Under the pieces are notes generated by a model. It was given only the letters and a program-made list of their open reading frames with translations. It had not been told where the DNA came from and did no database searches. DNA of 64,000 bases from Bradyrhizobium sp. MOS003 (GTDB lineage Bacteria > Pseudomonadota > Alphaproteobacteria > Rhizobiales > Xanthobacteraceae), in contig NZ_PYFW01000001.1 of the NCBI RefSeq assembly GCF_003020125.1, positions 1,302,001 to 1,366,000 on the forward strand, in the 5' to 3' direction. The position numbers and the translations under genes are program-made. How positions within the stretch are numbered: position 1 is the first letter of the stretch; the number at the start of each line of letters is the position of its first letter. Of the stretch, positions 1-9,079 are shown in pieces.

Positions 1-813
1 GCCGAACTCAATGCGCTCGGCTTCACCCATGAAGAGCTGATCGACGCGACCGAACTGCGACGGCTGGTGCCGGCGGTTGCCGAGTCCTGTCCCGGGGGCG
101 TGGTCTCGCGCCGCGACGGCGCCGCCAATCCGGCGCAGGCGACGACGGCGTTCCGGCGCAAGGCCGAACAGCTCGGCGCGACCGTGCGCGAGGGCGTGGC
201 GGCCAGCAACATCCGATACAGCGACGGCCTCTGGTACGTCGATGTCGGCACCGAGACCTTTGCGGCGCCGGTGCTCGTCAACGCCGCCGGCGCCTGGGCC
301 GGCAGGATCGCGGCCGCACTCGGCGAGCCGGTGCCGGTCGAGACCGTCGCGCCGATGCTGATGATCACCTCGCGCGTGCCGCACTTCATCGACCCCGTCG
401 TGATCCTGCGCGGACGCAAACTCTCCTTCAAGCAATTCTCCAACGGCACCGTGCTGATCGGAGGAGGTCATCTCGCAACGCCCTACCAGGATCGCAACGA
501 GACGGTGCTGGACTGGAAGAGCCTTGCGACCAGCGCGCGCACCGTGTTCGAACTGTTCCCGGTGATGCGCAGCGCGACGATCGTCCGCGCATGGGCCGGC
601 ATCGAGGCGAAGATGAAGGACGATATTCCCGTGTTCGGGCCGAGCAGCCGTCACAAAGGGCTTTATCATCAGTTCGGGTTCTCGCTGCACGGCTTCCAGC
701 TCGGCCCCGGCGCCGGCGCCGTGATGGCGGAACTGATCGTCAATGGCGGCAGCCAGACCCGCATCAGCGATCTCGGCATCGACCGCTTCCATCCCACGAC
801 GCTCGGTGTATGA
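1..813 (+). CDS. FAD-dependent oxidoreductase (DAO family), C-terminal part
   Basis: The frame is open from the first base, so the 5' end lies outside the window and about 270 residues are visible. The segment VLVNAAGAWAG (about residues 91-101) is the conserved block of DAO-type FAD enzymes such as glycine/sarcosine oxidase and D-amino acid dehydrogenase. The end, GFSLHGFQLGPGAG (about 226-239), matches their C-terminal flavin-contacting loop. Such enzymes oxidise an amine or amino acid to an imine. The next gene is a RidA-type imine hydrolase, which fits that chemistry. The substrate cannot be told from this fragment, and the Rossmann GxGxxG motif is upstream of the window. Confidence 0.85.
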   Translation, partial: AELNALGFTHEELIDATELRRLVPAVAESCPGGVVSRRDGAANPAQATTAFRRKAEQLGATVREGVAASNIRYSDGLWYVDVGTETFAAPVLVNAAGAWAGRIAAALGEPVPVETVAPMLMITSRVPHFIDPVVILRGRKLSFKQFSNGTVLIGGGHLATPYQDRNETVLDWKSLATSARTVFELFPVMRSATIVRAWAGIEAKMKDDIPVFGPSSRHKGLYHQFGFSLHGFQLGPGAGAVMAELIVNGGSQTRISDLGIDRFHPTTLGV

Positions 814-854
814 GGCCAATTTGTCGGATCAATTTCACAACGGGCTCGCTCTAA

Positions 855-971
855 CCTCTCCCGCTTGCGGGGGAGGTCGGCGCGTAGCGCCGGGTGGGAG
901 CTCTCTCCACACTGGGAGCGTTCGTTGTGGAGACACCCCCACCCCAGCCCTCCCCCGCAAGCGGGAGAGGG
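855..971. repeat. Intergenic inverted repeat between oxidoreductase and ridA
   Basis: The outer arms are near-perfect inverted copies: CCTCTCCCGCTTGCGGGGGA (from 855) and TCCCCCGCAAGCGGGAGAGG (ending 970). They are separated by about 70 bases that include gcgcgtagcgc. The left arm is also locally self-complementary. This architecture is common in Bradyrhizobium intergenic regions, by recollection of such genomes. It could fold into a large hairpin in RNA read through from the oxidoreductase gene. No coding role is seen. Confidence 0.75.
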
Positions 972-1028
972 AGCGCACCGCCTTCGCGACCTCGACCTAA
1001 TCTCGTCACGCTCTAACAAGAGGACCTC

Positions 1029-1376
1029 ATGAGCATCACCCGCAGCATCCGCACGCCCATCATGCACCGCGCCGTCGAGGCCAATGGCTTCGTTTTCCTC
1101 GGCGGCACCATCGCCGACGACACCTCGGTCTCGATGGGCGATCAGACCCGCAACATCCTCGGCAAGATCGCCGGCTATCTGAAGGAAGCCGGCACCGACA
1201 AGAGCCGAATCGTCAGCGCCTCGATCTTCGTGACCGATCTCTCCAAGAAGAAGGAGATGGACGCGGCCTGGACCGAGTTCTTCGGCGATAATCTGCCGAC
1301 CCGCGCCACTGTCGGCGTCGCCGATCTCGGCGGCAGCGCGCTGATCGAGGTGGTGGTGACCGCGCTCAAGGGCTGA
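1029..1376 (+). CDS. ridA: RidA family protein (YjgF/UK114), imine/enamine deaminase
   Basis: This 115-residue protein is the usual length of a RidA subunit. The C-terminal block PTRATVGVADLGG carries the conserved arginine that binds the substrate carboxylate in the RidA trimer cleft, followed by the typical ALIEVVVTA strand. RidA proteins hydrolyse reactive imines released by amino acid and amine oxidising enzymes. A good ribosome site (AGAGGA) sits 6 bases before the ATG. The gene lies downstream of an FAD amine/amino-acid oxidoreductase on the same strand, separated only by a repeat, so it probably clears that enzyme's product. That pairing is inferred. Confidence 0.9.
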   Translation: MSITRSIRTPIMHRAVEANGFVFLGGTIADDTSVSMGDQTRNILGKIAGYLKEAGTDKSRIVSASIFVTDLSKKKEMDAAWTEFFGDNLPTRATVGVADLGGSALIEVVVTALKG

Positions 1377-1544
1377 GCGCGCAGGGCGGAAAAAGGACGG
1401 TAGCGCCGAACGCGCTGCCGTTCCTCGGCCGCCTTGATCTCGCCCTCCAATCGAATTACTTAGAGAGAACTTCAACCAGGAACTTCGCACCCATGGATTT
1501 CACCCCGACCGCAACGCCCATCCGCCTTGCTCACGGGGAATTCC

Positions 1545-3158
1545 ATGCCTGCTTCAGTCATCCTGTCGAACCTCTCGCTGTCCACGCCTGACGGCCGTTC
1601 TCTTCTCTCCAGCATCGATCTGACATTCGCCGCTGAGCGAACCGGTCTCGTCGGCCGCAACGGCGTCGGGAAGACGACGCTGCTTGCGTCGATCTCGGGG
1701 GAGCATCTTCCGCAGTCCGGACGCGTTCTGGTCAACGGCAGTATCGGCCTGCTGCGCCAGGACGTGCAATTGCCCGCGGGCGCGTCCGTGGCCGATCTGT
1801 TCGGTGTGCGGCCGGCACTCGAACTGCTGCGCCGCGCCGAGCGCGGCGACGCCTCGGCCGACGACATCGCCTCGATCGATTGGACGCTCGAGGGACGATT
1901 GGAAACGGCCCTCGCGCACCTCGGATTCGATCCGTCTCCCGATACGGAACTCTCGTGTCTGTCCGGCGGCCAGATCACGCGGGTTCGTCTCGCCGCGCTG
2001 GTCTTTGCCGGTCCCGACTTTCTGCTGCTGGACGAGCCCACAAACAATCTGGACCACGACGGCCGCAAGGCCGTGATCGATCTCCTTGCGGCCTGGCGCG
2101 GTGGCGCAATCGTCGTCAGCCACGATCGGAACCTGCTCGACGCGATGGATGCGATCGTCGAGCTGACATCGCTTGGAGCCACGCGATACGGCGGCAATTG
2201 GAGCAGGTTTCGCGAACAGAGGGCCGTCGAACTCGCCGCCGTGAGGCACGACCTCGCGCATGCCGAGCGGCGCCTGTCCGAGATCGACGGGAAAGCGCAG
2301 CAAGCCGTGGAGAAGAAAGCGCGCAAGGACAGCGGCGGTCGGAAGAAGCGTGCCAAGGGGGACATGCCGCGCATCCTGGCCGGGGCGCGCAAGGATCGCA
2401 GCGAGGATAGCGGCGGCAGGAACGCACAGGTCGCCGAGCGGCAGCGTGCGGAGGCGCTTCATGCCGTCGACGTGGCGCGCCGGCGCGTCGAAATTCTGCA
2501 GCCGCTCTCGGTCAAGCTGCCCGCGACCGGCTTGCCGGCGGGCAGGGAGGTGCTTTGGCTCGACGGCGTCAGCGTCGGCTATCGGCCGGAGCAACCAGTC
2601 CTGCGCGATCTCTCATTCGCTGTCGTCGGGCCCGAGCGCATCGCGCTGGTCGGGCCCAATGGCTCCGGCAAGACGACGCTGCTGAAACTAATCGCGGGCG
2701 AACTGCCTCCGCTGTCGGGCACCGTGCGGGTGAGGACGAATTTCGCGCTGTTCGACCAGATGGTCGGCCTGCTTGATCCCGCGCTCACCATTCTGGGCAA
2801 TTTCCAGTTGCTCAATCCGCAGGCGGGTGCGAACGAGTGCCATGCCGCGCTGGCGCGGTTCATGTTTCGCGCCGATGCGGCCTTGCAAATCGCGGGCAGC
2901 CTGAGTGGTGGGCAGATGTTTCGCGCGGGCCTGGCCTGCGTGTTGGGTGGAGCGTCGCCGCCTTCGCTGCTGATCCTGGACGAGCCGACCAATCATCTCG
3001 ATATCGAGTCCATCGAAGCGGTCGAGGCAGGCTTGCGGGCCTATGACGGCGCGCTTCTCGTCGTCAGTCATGACGAAACGTTCCTGCAGGCGATCGGGAT
3101 GACGCGGCGGATCGATCTTGCAGCTGAGGTGCGGCACACCGATGGCGGGGTCGCCTGA
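1545..3158 (+). CDS. ABC-F family ATPase
   Basis: This 537-residue protein has two nucleotide-binding domains and no membrane segment. Domain 1 has Walker A GRNGVGKTT (about 37-45), signature LSGGQ (139-143), Walker B LLLDEPTNNLD (160-170) and an SHD H-loop. Domain 2 has GPNGSGKTT (370-378), LSGGQ (453-457) and LLILDEPTNHLD (about 476-486). A basic, charged linker of about 90 residues lies between them, as in ABC-F proteins that act at the ribosome. The ATG at 1545 is chosen because GGGGA lies just upstream; a TTG 18 bases earlier is less likely. Whether it confers antibiotic resistance or rescues stalled ribosomes cannot be told. Confidence 0.9.
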   Translation: MPASVILSNLSLSTPDGRSLLSSIDLTFAAERTGLVGRNGVGKTTLLASISGEHLPQSGRVLVNGSIGLLRQDVQLPAGASVADLFGVRPALELLRRAERGDASADDIASIDWTLEGRLETALAHLGFDPSPDTELSCLSGGQITRVRLAALVFAGPDFLLLDEPTNNLDHDGRKAVIDLLAAWRGGAIVVSHDRNLLDAMDAIVELTSLGATRYGGNWSRFREQRAVELAAVRHDLAHAERRLSEIDGKAQQAVEKKARKDSGGRKKRAKGDMPRILAGARKDRSEDSGGRNAQVAERQRAEALHAVDVARRRVEILQPLSVKLPATGLPAGREVLWLDGVSVGYRPEQPVLRDLSFAVVGPERIALVGPNGSGKTTLLKLIAGELPPLSGTVRVRTNFALFDQMVGLLDPALTILGNFQLLNPQAGANECHAALARFMFRADAALQIAGSLSGGQMFRAGLACVLGGASPPSLLILDEPTNHLDIESIEAVEAGLRAYDGALLVVSHDETFLQAIGMTRRIDLAAEVRHTDGGVA

Positions 3159-3190
3159 TCCCGCCCGGCGGTCCTGATGGCAGTGATTTT

Positions 3191-3225
3191 CAAAAACCCG
3201 ACGCCCTGCCCCCAGCGCGTCGGGT
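3191..3225 (-). terminator. Rho-independent terminator of dctA
   Basis: ACCCGACGC (3196-3204) pairs with GCGTCGGGT (3217-3225). Read on the minus strand, the hairpin is followed by TTTTTG. It lies about 120 bases beyond the dctA stop in the space shared with the convergent ABC-F gene. Confidence 0.7.
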
Positions 3226-3342
3226 GGAAAAAATGAGTATCAATCCGTGATCCCAACGCAACCATTTTGACTCGTTCCCCAGCAATTGGCCATTCCGGGA
3301 AACTACCGCATCGGAATCGCGTTGAGCCGGCTCGCCTGCAAC

Positions 3343-4677
3343 CTATGATGCTGCACTCCCGCCCGGTTCCAGCGCTTCGCCCATCTCCAGCGGATGCGCC
3401 ATGGTCTCGTGCAGCGCATTGCGATCGAGCTCGCCTTCGGAGATGCTGATGACGACGCAGGCAACGCCGTTGCCGATCAGATTGGTCAGCGCCCGGCATT
3501 CGCTCATGAACTTGTCGATGCCGACCAGGATCGCGATCGACTGAATCGGGATGTCGGGTACGATCGACAGCGTCGCGGCGAGCGTGATGAAGCCCGCGCC
3601 GGTCACGCCCGAGGCGCCCTTCGAGGTGATCATGGCGATGCCCAAAATGCCGAGCTCCTGCCAGATCGTCAGATGGGTGTTGGTCGCCTGCGCCAGGAAC
3701 AGCGTCGCGAGCGTCATGTAGATGTTGGTGCCGTCGAGGTTGAAGCTGTAGCCGGTCGGGATGACCAGGCCGACCACGGAGCGCGAGGCGCCGAGATGCT
3801 CCATCTTCTGGATCATCTGCGGCAGAACCGTCTCCGAGGACGACGTGCCGAGCACGATCAGCAGCTCGTCCTTGATATAGGCGATGAAGCGCAGGATCGA
3901 GAAGCCGGCGAGCCGCGCGATCCCACCCAGCACCACGACGACGAACAGGATGCTGGTGAGATAGAACGTGCCGATCAGGGCGGCGAGGTTGAGCAGCGAG
4001 CCGAGGCCGTAGGCGCCGACGGTGAACGCCATCGCGCCGAAGGCGCCGATCGGCGCGACGCGCACGATGATGCGGATGATGCCGAAGAACATCTTCGCCG
4101 CCTTGTCGATCGCATCCGCGATGGGCTCGCCGGCCTTGCCGAGAAAGGCGATGGCGAAGCCGGACAGGATCGAGACCAGCAGCACCTGCAACAGGTCGCC
4201 GCGCGCGATCGCGCCGACATAGCTGTCGGGAATGATTGCCATCAGGTGGGCGACGATGCCGTCTTCGTGGGCCTTGGTGACGTATGACGCCACCGATTTC
4301 GGATCGATTGTGGCGGGATCGATGTTGAAGCCGTGCCCGGGCTGCAGCACCTCGCCGACCAGCAGGCCGATGGCGAGCGCGACGGTCGAGACAGTCTCGA
4401 AATAGATCAGCGACTTCAGCCCGACCCGGCCGACGCGCTTGAGGTCGCCCATCGAGGAGATGCCGTGCACCACGGTGCAGAAGATCACCGGCGCGATCAT
4501 CATCTTGATCAGCGCGATGAAGCCGTCGCCGAGCGGCTTCAGGGCCTTGCCGAGATCGGGATAGACATGGCCGATCATCACGCCGAGCGCGATTGCGATC
4601 AGCACCTGGACGTAGAGGATCTTGTACCAGGGCTGGTGCCGGGGATGGATGGCTGGCTGGATCGCGACTTGTGTCAT
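3343..4677 (-). CDS. dctA: C4-dicarboxylate:cation symporter DctA
   Basis: This 444-residue inner-membrane protein of the DAACS (glutamate/dicarboxylate symporter) family has the length usual for rhizobial DctA. It has about eight hydrophobic segments. The hairpin-loop serine stretch [10 protein letters not shown], the GYSFNLDGT(N) motif and the [16 protein letters not shown] segment are all present and intact. DctA imports succinate, fumarate and malate, the main carbon source of rhizobia. I chose the ATG at 4677 ([10 protein letters not shown]) because this N-terminus matches rhizobial DctA, and the longer frame adds 28 residues of non-family sequence. dctB and dctD are not adjacent here, and no clear sigma-54 promoter was found upstream. 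Confidence 0.95.
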   Translation of the reverse strand: MTQVAIQPAIHPRHQPWYKILYVQVLIAIALGVMIGHVYPDLGKALKPLGDGFIALIKMMIAPVIFCTVVHGISSMGDLKRVGRVGLKSLIYFETVSTVALAIGLLVGEVLQPGHGFNIDPATIDPKSVASYVTKAHEDGIVAHLMAIIPDSYVGAIARGDLLQVLLVSILSGFAIAFLGKAGEPIADAIDKAAKMFFGIIRIIVRVAPIGAFGAMAFTVGAYGLGSLLNLAALIGTFYLTSILFVVVVLGGIARLAGFSILRFIAYIKDELLIVLGTSSSETVLPQMIQKMEHLGASRSVVGLVIPTGYSFNLDGTNIYMTLATLFLAQATNTHLTIWQELGILGIAMITSKGASGVTGAGFITLAATLSIVPDIPIQSIAILVGIDKFMSECRALTNLIGNGVACVVISISEGELDRNALHETMAHPLEMGEALEPGGSAAS

Positions 4678-4892
4678 AGAATGGCCCCGGAACGCATTGA
4701 TTTTGCGTGATTTCGAACTTGCATGCTTTGCATCATGTGATGGTCGCCGCAGAAGCGACAATCACATTTTTGTCTGTTCGCACGAAGATTGGCCGCCGCA
4801 CCGCAGCTGGGGGGACCATGTCGACTGCAACGCGCCGATGTGATGGAACAAAGGGCGCCGCTCGTCGATGATGATTCACCCAGGAGAAACCC

Positions 4893-5729
4893 ATGCCGCA
4901 AACCGATCGCTCGACCTCCTTTCACGCGCGCCTCGTCGGCCAATACGCCCTGGTGACCGGCGCCTCGCAAGGCATCGGCCGCGCCGTCGCCGTCAGGCTG
5001 GCTCAGGAGGGTGCGACGGTCGCCATCAATTATTTCCAGAACGACGACCGGGCGGAGGAGACGCTCGCGCTGGCGCGGGCGGCTTCGCGCGATCGCGGCC
5101 ACGGCGAGGCCGATCATTTCATCGTCAAGGCCGATGTCGGCAACGAGCATGAGATTGCCGCGATGTTCGAGGCGATCCTTTCGCGCTGGAAACGTCTCGA
5201 TTGCCTGGTCAACAACGCCGGCTTCCAGAAGGAATCGCCGAGCGAGGCGCTCGACGTCGAAACCTATCGCAACATCATCGACGTCAATCTCACCGGCGCC
5301 GTGCTCTGCGCGCAGAAGGCGCTCGCGCATTTCGTGGCGCGCGGGGGAGGGGGCTCGATCATCAACTGCTCCAGCGTCCACCAGATCATCCCGAAGCCCG
5401 GCTATCTCGCTTATTCGATCAGCAAGGGCGGCATGGCCAATCTGACGCGCACGCTGGCGCTCGAATTCGCCGGCCGCGGCATCCGCGTCAATGCGGTTGG
5501 TCCTGGCGCGATCGACACGCCGATCAACGAGGCCTGGCGGGACGATCCCAAGAAGCGCGGCGAGGTCACCAGCCATATTCCGCTGGGCCGCGTCGGCACC
5601 CCCGAAGAGATCGCCGCCGTGTTCGCCTTCCTCGCTTCCGATGATGCGAGCTACATCACGGGGCAGACCCTCTATGCTTGCGGAGGCCTGACGCTGTTTC
5701 CCGAATTCCGCGAGAACTGGGCGAGCTAG
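4893..5729 (+). CDS. SDR family NAD(P)-dependent oxidoreductase
   Basis: This 278-residue classical short-chain dehydrogenase has the cofactor motif TGASQGIG (22-29), NNAG (107-110), catalytic serine near 160 and YSISK with Tyr174 and Lys178. It resembles the glucose/ribitol dehydrogenase branch, including the ending in which the C-terminal block ITGQTLYACGGLTL is followed by a short FPEFRENW tail. The ribosome site AGGAGA precedes the ATG. It is divergent from dctA across a 215-base gap and stands alone. The substrate is unknown; a sugar or polyol is plausible. Confidence 0.88.
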   Translation: MPQTDRSTSFHARLVGQYALVTGASQGIGRAVAVRLAQEGATVAINYFQNDDRAEETLALARAASRDRGHGEADHFIVKADVGNEHEIAAMFEAILSRWKRLDCLVNNAGFQKESPSEALDVETYRNIIDVNLTGAVLCAQKALAHFVARGGGGSIINCSSVHQIIPKPGYLAYSISKGGMANLTRTLALEFAGRGIRVNAVGPGAIDTPINEAWRDDPKKRGEVTSHIPLGRVGTPEEIAAVFAFLASDDASYITGQTLYACGGLTLFPEFRENWAS

Positions 5730-5771
5730 ACACGTGAGCCCACGGACGAAATCACGAACTCATTGACCGCT

Positions 5772-6032
5772 TCAGAAATCTCCTGCGAGCAGGTCGTAGG
5801 AGCCCCTGCTGCCGCGGACATACTTCCTGGCCGCAGTGGCACATATCAAGTCGCGATTGCAATCGAACGCGTTCAGGAATTCCGATTCGGTCGCGTGCGC
5901 GCCCGGTTGAATCCGCTTCAACGCGCCTTCGTCGATGAAGAACGTGGCTTCGATGGCGCTGTCGTGCCCCCAGAATCGCACGGCTCGCCGTGTCCGGTCG
6001 TATGAGCGGCTGTGATTTGGAAAATCGATCAT
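5772..6032 (-). CDS. DUF1488 family protein
   Basis: This is an 86-residue protein with the pattern VRFWGHDSAIEATFFIDEGAL, which matches the DUF1488 family as I remember it from Bradyrhizobium. The function of the family is unknown. The protein is soluble, has no signal peptide, and ends RGSYDLLAGDF. The start at 6032 is the first ATG giving the family N-terminus (IDFPNHSRSYD). A slightly longer frame exists, but no strong ribosome site supports it. The gene converges on the SDR gene with a gap of about 40 bases. Confidence 0.7.
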   Translation of the reverse strand: MIDFPNHSRSYDRTRRAVRFWGHDSAIEATFFIDEGALKRIQPGAHATESEFLNAFDCNRDLICATAARKYVRGSRGSYDLLAGDF

Positions 6033-6265
6033 GGTTCGGGCCGATCGGGTTGAGGGTGCCTTGCGCCTCTTTCAAATGCTACTTTGACTCAAATGATGTT
6101 CTGACGACAGGGTTACAACCCGGTGCGGTTCCGATCGCGACGAATAGTTCGTCGCAAGCCTCGCTATTCGGCGAAAGGTGACTATCTATCTCTCATCACC
6201 GCCCGCCCCTCGGCCGTTATCGGTGACTGAGAGCATTTGCGCTCCCGCCGCGACCAAGAGGCGGC

Positions 6266-6670
6266 ATGTTCAAATTCCTGCAGTATCGCGCAACAGCAGC
6301 TGCGTACGGCGTACTGGCAGAGAACTCGGCAGGCGAGGCCGATACCAGCAAATTCGAGAAACTGCAGGACAGCCTTGCATGGCGCGCGGACAACGAGCAG
6401 GTCCTCGCGGACCAATACGTGGATGCGGTCAGCGCCGGCGAGACGGAACGACTGCGCGGCGCAGCTCTCGCGAGCGAGGAAGAGCGTGTCTTGCGGTGTC
6501 TCGGCGCGGCCGTCATCATGCAATGGAACTCTCTGCCAATGACGCTTCAGCGGGAGATCTTCGACACCGCCGGATCGGTTGGAACATTGTTGGACACAGC
6601 GGCGCTCCGTGGGCAGATCGCCCGATTTCTTCACAAGCATAGGCACGACTCCGATCCCAACAAGATCTGA
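6266..6670 (+). CDS. Conserved hypothetical protein, 134 residues
   Basis: This soluble, helix-rich acidic protein has no signal peptide. AAGAGG lies 4 bases before the ATG. The arrangement FLQYRATAAAYGVLAEN, then VLRCLGAAVIMQWNSLP, then RGQIARFLHKH recalls a hypothetical protein common in Bradyrhizobium, so I treat it as real. An overlapping minus-strand frame of 176 codons lacks such features. No function can be assigned. It sits 168 bases upstream of the adhesin gene, but nothing links the two beyond position. Confidence 0.7.
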   Translation: MFKFLQYRATAAAYGVLAENSAGEADTSKFEKLQDSLAWRADNEQVLADQYVDAVSAGETERLRGAALASEEERVLRCLGAAVIMQWNSLPMTLQREIFDTAGSVGTLLDTAALRGQIARFLHKHRHDSDPNKI

Positions 6671-6838
6671 CGCTCGTCTGGAAACTTCGGGATGTAATTC
6701 GGCAACAGTCAAAAAAAACCGAGCTTCCAGCCTAGGACGTCCAGGCGAACTCGACCGTACGGTTGATGCTCGCCTCCTTCTTTTGCCCCACGCTCTCGAC
6801 GGTTGGGACCGACCCGGCCTCTAGACGTGAGAGCGAAA

Positions 6839-8146
6839 ATGCCTCCTGCGATCATCAAGTCGATATTCCGTTTGATCCAGTTCGTCGCTGGCGGCGCGCT
6901 TGTTCATTGCGCCGGGTTCGCCGGTCTCGTCCTGATATTGGGCGTGTCTGGGCTGGGCATCTCTCCGGTAGCCGCACAGACCTGCTATTCCAATGGGAGT
7001 GGATTCCTGGGCAGCTGTGACGCCGCAACGTTGGGGCCGGGCCAAATGACCGCAATCGGCAATGGCGCTGCCGCGTTTGGAGCCGGTGCGACTGCCCTTG
7101 GCGATAATGCGGGCGCAAGCAACCAGGCGGCGACGGCGATTGGCGCTGACGCTTCTGCGACCGCCTCCAGCACATCAGTCGGCAGAAGTGCCGGCGCAAC
7201 CTCCATCGGTGCTGGACAGGGCGTGACGAGCATCGGCGCATACGCCAACCACACCCAAAGTGATTTCGCAGATTGGAGCACTGCAATTGGTGCCGGTGTT
7301 AACGGCACCGCCGCTACGTCGTCCGGAAAGTACAGCGTTGCGATCGGCGGGGGCGATGGCGTAGCCGGCCAGACCGGAGCAAGTTCCAGTGGCGATAGAT
7401 CGGTCGCGATCGGCGTGAGCAGCGCCGCGTCGGGGGTATCTGCCACCGCGATTGGAAGCGGTGCGAGTGCCAGCACAACAAATGCCGTCGCCCTGGGAAA
7501 CGCGGTGACGGCAAGCGGCAGCAATTCCTTCGCGGCTGGCAACAACTCCCACGCCACCGGGGCGAGCGCCGTCGCGATCGGCGATGGCGCAACCGCCGGC
7601 GGGGGCGCCAATGCCATCGCCATCGGGACCAACGCTACCGCGAGCTTCACGAACTCCGCCGCGATCGGCTCCGGCGCGACGGCGACGGCTGCAAACCAGG
7701 TCGCGATCGGCACGGCAAGCAACACCTATCGCATGGCCGGTGTTGCCTCGGCCGCAAGCCTTGCGGCGCAGAGTGGACCAGTGTCCTTCGTCACCACCGA
7801 TGCTGCCGGCAATCTCGCGACGTCGAACTTCAATCCGGCGAGTATCACCTCTTTGCAATCGCAGGTGACCTCGCTGCAATCGCAGGTCATGGACAACCGG
7901 CTCGAGGCGCGTAGCGGCACGGCGGTGGCCCTCGCCGCCGGCTCGATGCCGGCGCTGCAGGCCGGCCGCAAATTCGCGCTGTCGGCGGGTTACGGAAATT
8001 TCGAGGGTGCCAACGCATTCGCGCTCGGCGCGACCGCGCTGCTGTATGACGGCAAGAGCTACGCCGTCATCGCCAATGCCGGCGGCGGCATCGGGCTGGA
8101 GCGCAACGTTGCAGGCGGCCGCGGCGCTGTCTCGATCCAGTGGTAG
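6839..8146 (+). CDS. Trimeric autotransporter adhesin (YadA-like)
   Basis: This 435-residue protein would be trimeric in the outer membrane. A long hydrophobic leader ends near SPVAAQ (about residue 48). Residues about 65-310 are a passenger of many degenerate YadA-head repeats of the form AIGxGAxA/SVAIGxxxxA, about 14 residues apart. A short stalk of repeated SLQSQV heptad-like units follows (about 338-352). The last about 80 residues form a YadA anchor of four strands ending in the typical aromatic residue (SIQW). The ATG at 6839 is preferred over a TTG 36 bases upstream. For the family it is very short in stalk and has no neck insertions, so it would project little from the surface. Confidence 0.85.
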   Translation: MPPAIIKSIFRLIQFVAGGALVHCAGFAGLVLILGVSGLGISPVAAQTCYSNGSGFLGSCDAATLGPGQMTAIGNGAAAFGAGATALGDNAGASNQAATAIGADASATASSTSVGRSAGATSIGAGQGVTSIGAYANHTQSDFADWSTAIGAGVNGTAATSSGKYSVAIGGGDGVAGQTGASSSGDRSVAIGVSSAASGVSATAIGSGASASTTNAVALGNAVTASGSNSFAAGNNSHATGASAVAIGDGATAGGGANAIAIGTNATASFTNSAAIGSGATATAANQVAIGTASNTYRMAGVASAASLAAQSGPVSFVTTDAAGNLATSNFNPASITSLQSQVTSLQSQVMDNRLEARSGTAVALAAGSMPALQAGRKFALSAGYGNFEGANAFALGATALLYDGKSYAVIANAGGGIGLERNVAGGRGAVSIQW

Positions 8147-8162
8147 GAAGAACGCGTTTGCA

Positions 8163-8789
8163 ATGACGCTTCGTTGGGTAAGCGCAGGCCTTGGGCTATT
8201 GGTTCTCGGGCTCCTGATTTTGGGTGCGGTGACGACGTCTGCGCAGCAGGCCTCGCCGCAGCCGCAGCCACACCCGGCCACGCAGCCGCAAGCCGCAGCA
8301 AAGCCGGCCAATATCGACCGCAACGGCGTGCTGATGCTGATCCGGTCGACGCTGCTCGCGCTCGATCACGCCAACAAGACCGGGAACTATACCGTGTTGC
8401 GCGATCTCGGCGCGCCCGGATTTCAGGTCAACACCGCAGCGAGGCTAGCGGAGATTTTTGTCAAGCAGCGCGGCGACAAGCTCGACCTCTCTGGCGTCGC
8501 CGTCATCGATCCACAATTGTCACTGCTGCCGCAGATCGAGGCGAACGGCCTGTTGCACATGGCAGGATTTTTTCCATCCGTGCCCTCGCAGGTGAATTTC
8601 GAGCTGTTGTTTGCACCGGTCGAAGGACAATGGCGCCTGTTCGGCGTGTCTCTGTCGGTCGGTCAGTCCGCGCCGGTCGCGCCGCCTGCGCCTGAAGCGC
8701 CGGCGGTCAATGCCGTGGTCTCGCAGAAGCAGGTGACGACGAAACCCGGCGTGACTTCGAAACAGTCTGCTCCGTCAGCGACGCACTGA
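8163..8789 (+). CDS. Membrane-anchored or secreted protein downstream of the adhesin
   Basis: This 208-residue protein has an N-terminal hydrophobic helix (LGLLVLGLLILGAV) followed by a Q/P-rich linker, so it is anchored in or exported across the inner membrane. A folded region (about residues 50-165) follows, then a low-complexity P/A/V/T tail. It starts 16 bases after the adhesin stop, which indicates one transcript. I do not recognise the fold from sequence. A role in helping the trimeric adhesin cross the periplasm, in the manner of SadB-like helpers, is a guess from position only. The ATG is the first in frame after the adhesin stop; a GGAAGAA lies rather far upstream. Confidence 0.75.
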   Translation: MTLRWVSAGLGLLVLGLLILGAVTTSAQQASPQPQPHPATQPQAAAKPANIDRNGVLMLIRSTLLALDHANKTGNYTVLRDLGAPGFQVNTAARLAEIFVKQRGDKLDLSGVAVIDPQLSLLPQIEANGLLHMAGFFPSVPSQVNFELLFAPVEGQWRLFGVSLSVGQSAPVAPPAPEAPAVNAVVSQKQVTTKPGVTSKQSAPSATH

Positions 8790-8795
8790 TCGGCG

Positions 8796-9067
8796 AATGG
8801 AACTGCTTCGGCGGCCGTCTTCCTGGTCGCCCCGAACGGGCGCATGGTCTTCAACAATGCGCCGGGCGGGCCATGCTGGACGAGGCCTCGTTGCTGACCG
8901 AGCGAAACGGCAATTTGGCTGCAGTCGCGTCCGAGGCGCAGCGGACACTCCGCGACGCGCTCGCGGCTGCCGAGAACGGCAGCGCGACGGTCGGGGGTGG
9001 TGGTCCGATTTCGCTCTCGGCCGCGCTGCCCGGCGGGCGTGATCTGGCAAATTTCGCGACGCGAACT
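8796..9067 (+). pseudogene. Remnant of a PAS-domain LuxR-type regulator
   Basis: Two reading frames together give the PAS-like stretch found in LuxR-type HTH regulators of Bradyrhizobium. Frame 1 (8796-8861) gives AAVFLVAPNGRMVFNNA. Frame 2 (from about 8864) gives GRAMLDEASLLTERNGNLAA, then a helix AQRTLRDALAAAENG and LSAALPGGRDL. The family pattern is a 'hGRhhFhNxAAxxhL' motif, then 'hxhxxGxLxA', then 'LPRPxGRxxL'. The shift lies near 8862-8872. No start codon, no preceding domain and no HTH are present, so this is a decayed internal piece. Frame 2 runs without a stop into the sirtuin gene, which could mislead start calling. The assignment rests on remembered family patterns. Confidence 0.5.
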
Positions 9068-9079
9068 ACATCATGCGCC

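Noticed and set aside
4678..4892. A sigma-54 promoter upstream of dctA
   Set aside because: I looked for the GG-N10-GC pattern with flanking bases on the dctA strand and found no convincing match, though rhizobial dctA is often sigma-54 dependent.
6182..6712. A 176-codon minus-strand frame opposite the 134-residue protein
   Set aside because: The plus-strand frame has a good ribosome site and family-like segments; the minus frame has neither.
6839..8146. Periodic sequence as a CRISPR-like array
   Set aside because: The periodicity comes from degenerate head repeats of the adhesin protein; the DNA units are not identical and have no spacers.
8873..9079. A longer N-terminus for the sirtuin
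   Set aside because: The extra 69 residues resemble a regulator fragment, not a sirtuin domain, and the family N-terminus fits the ATG at 9080.
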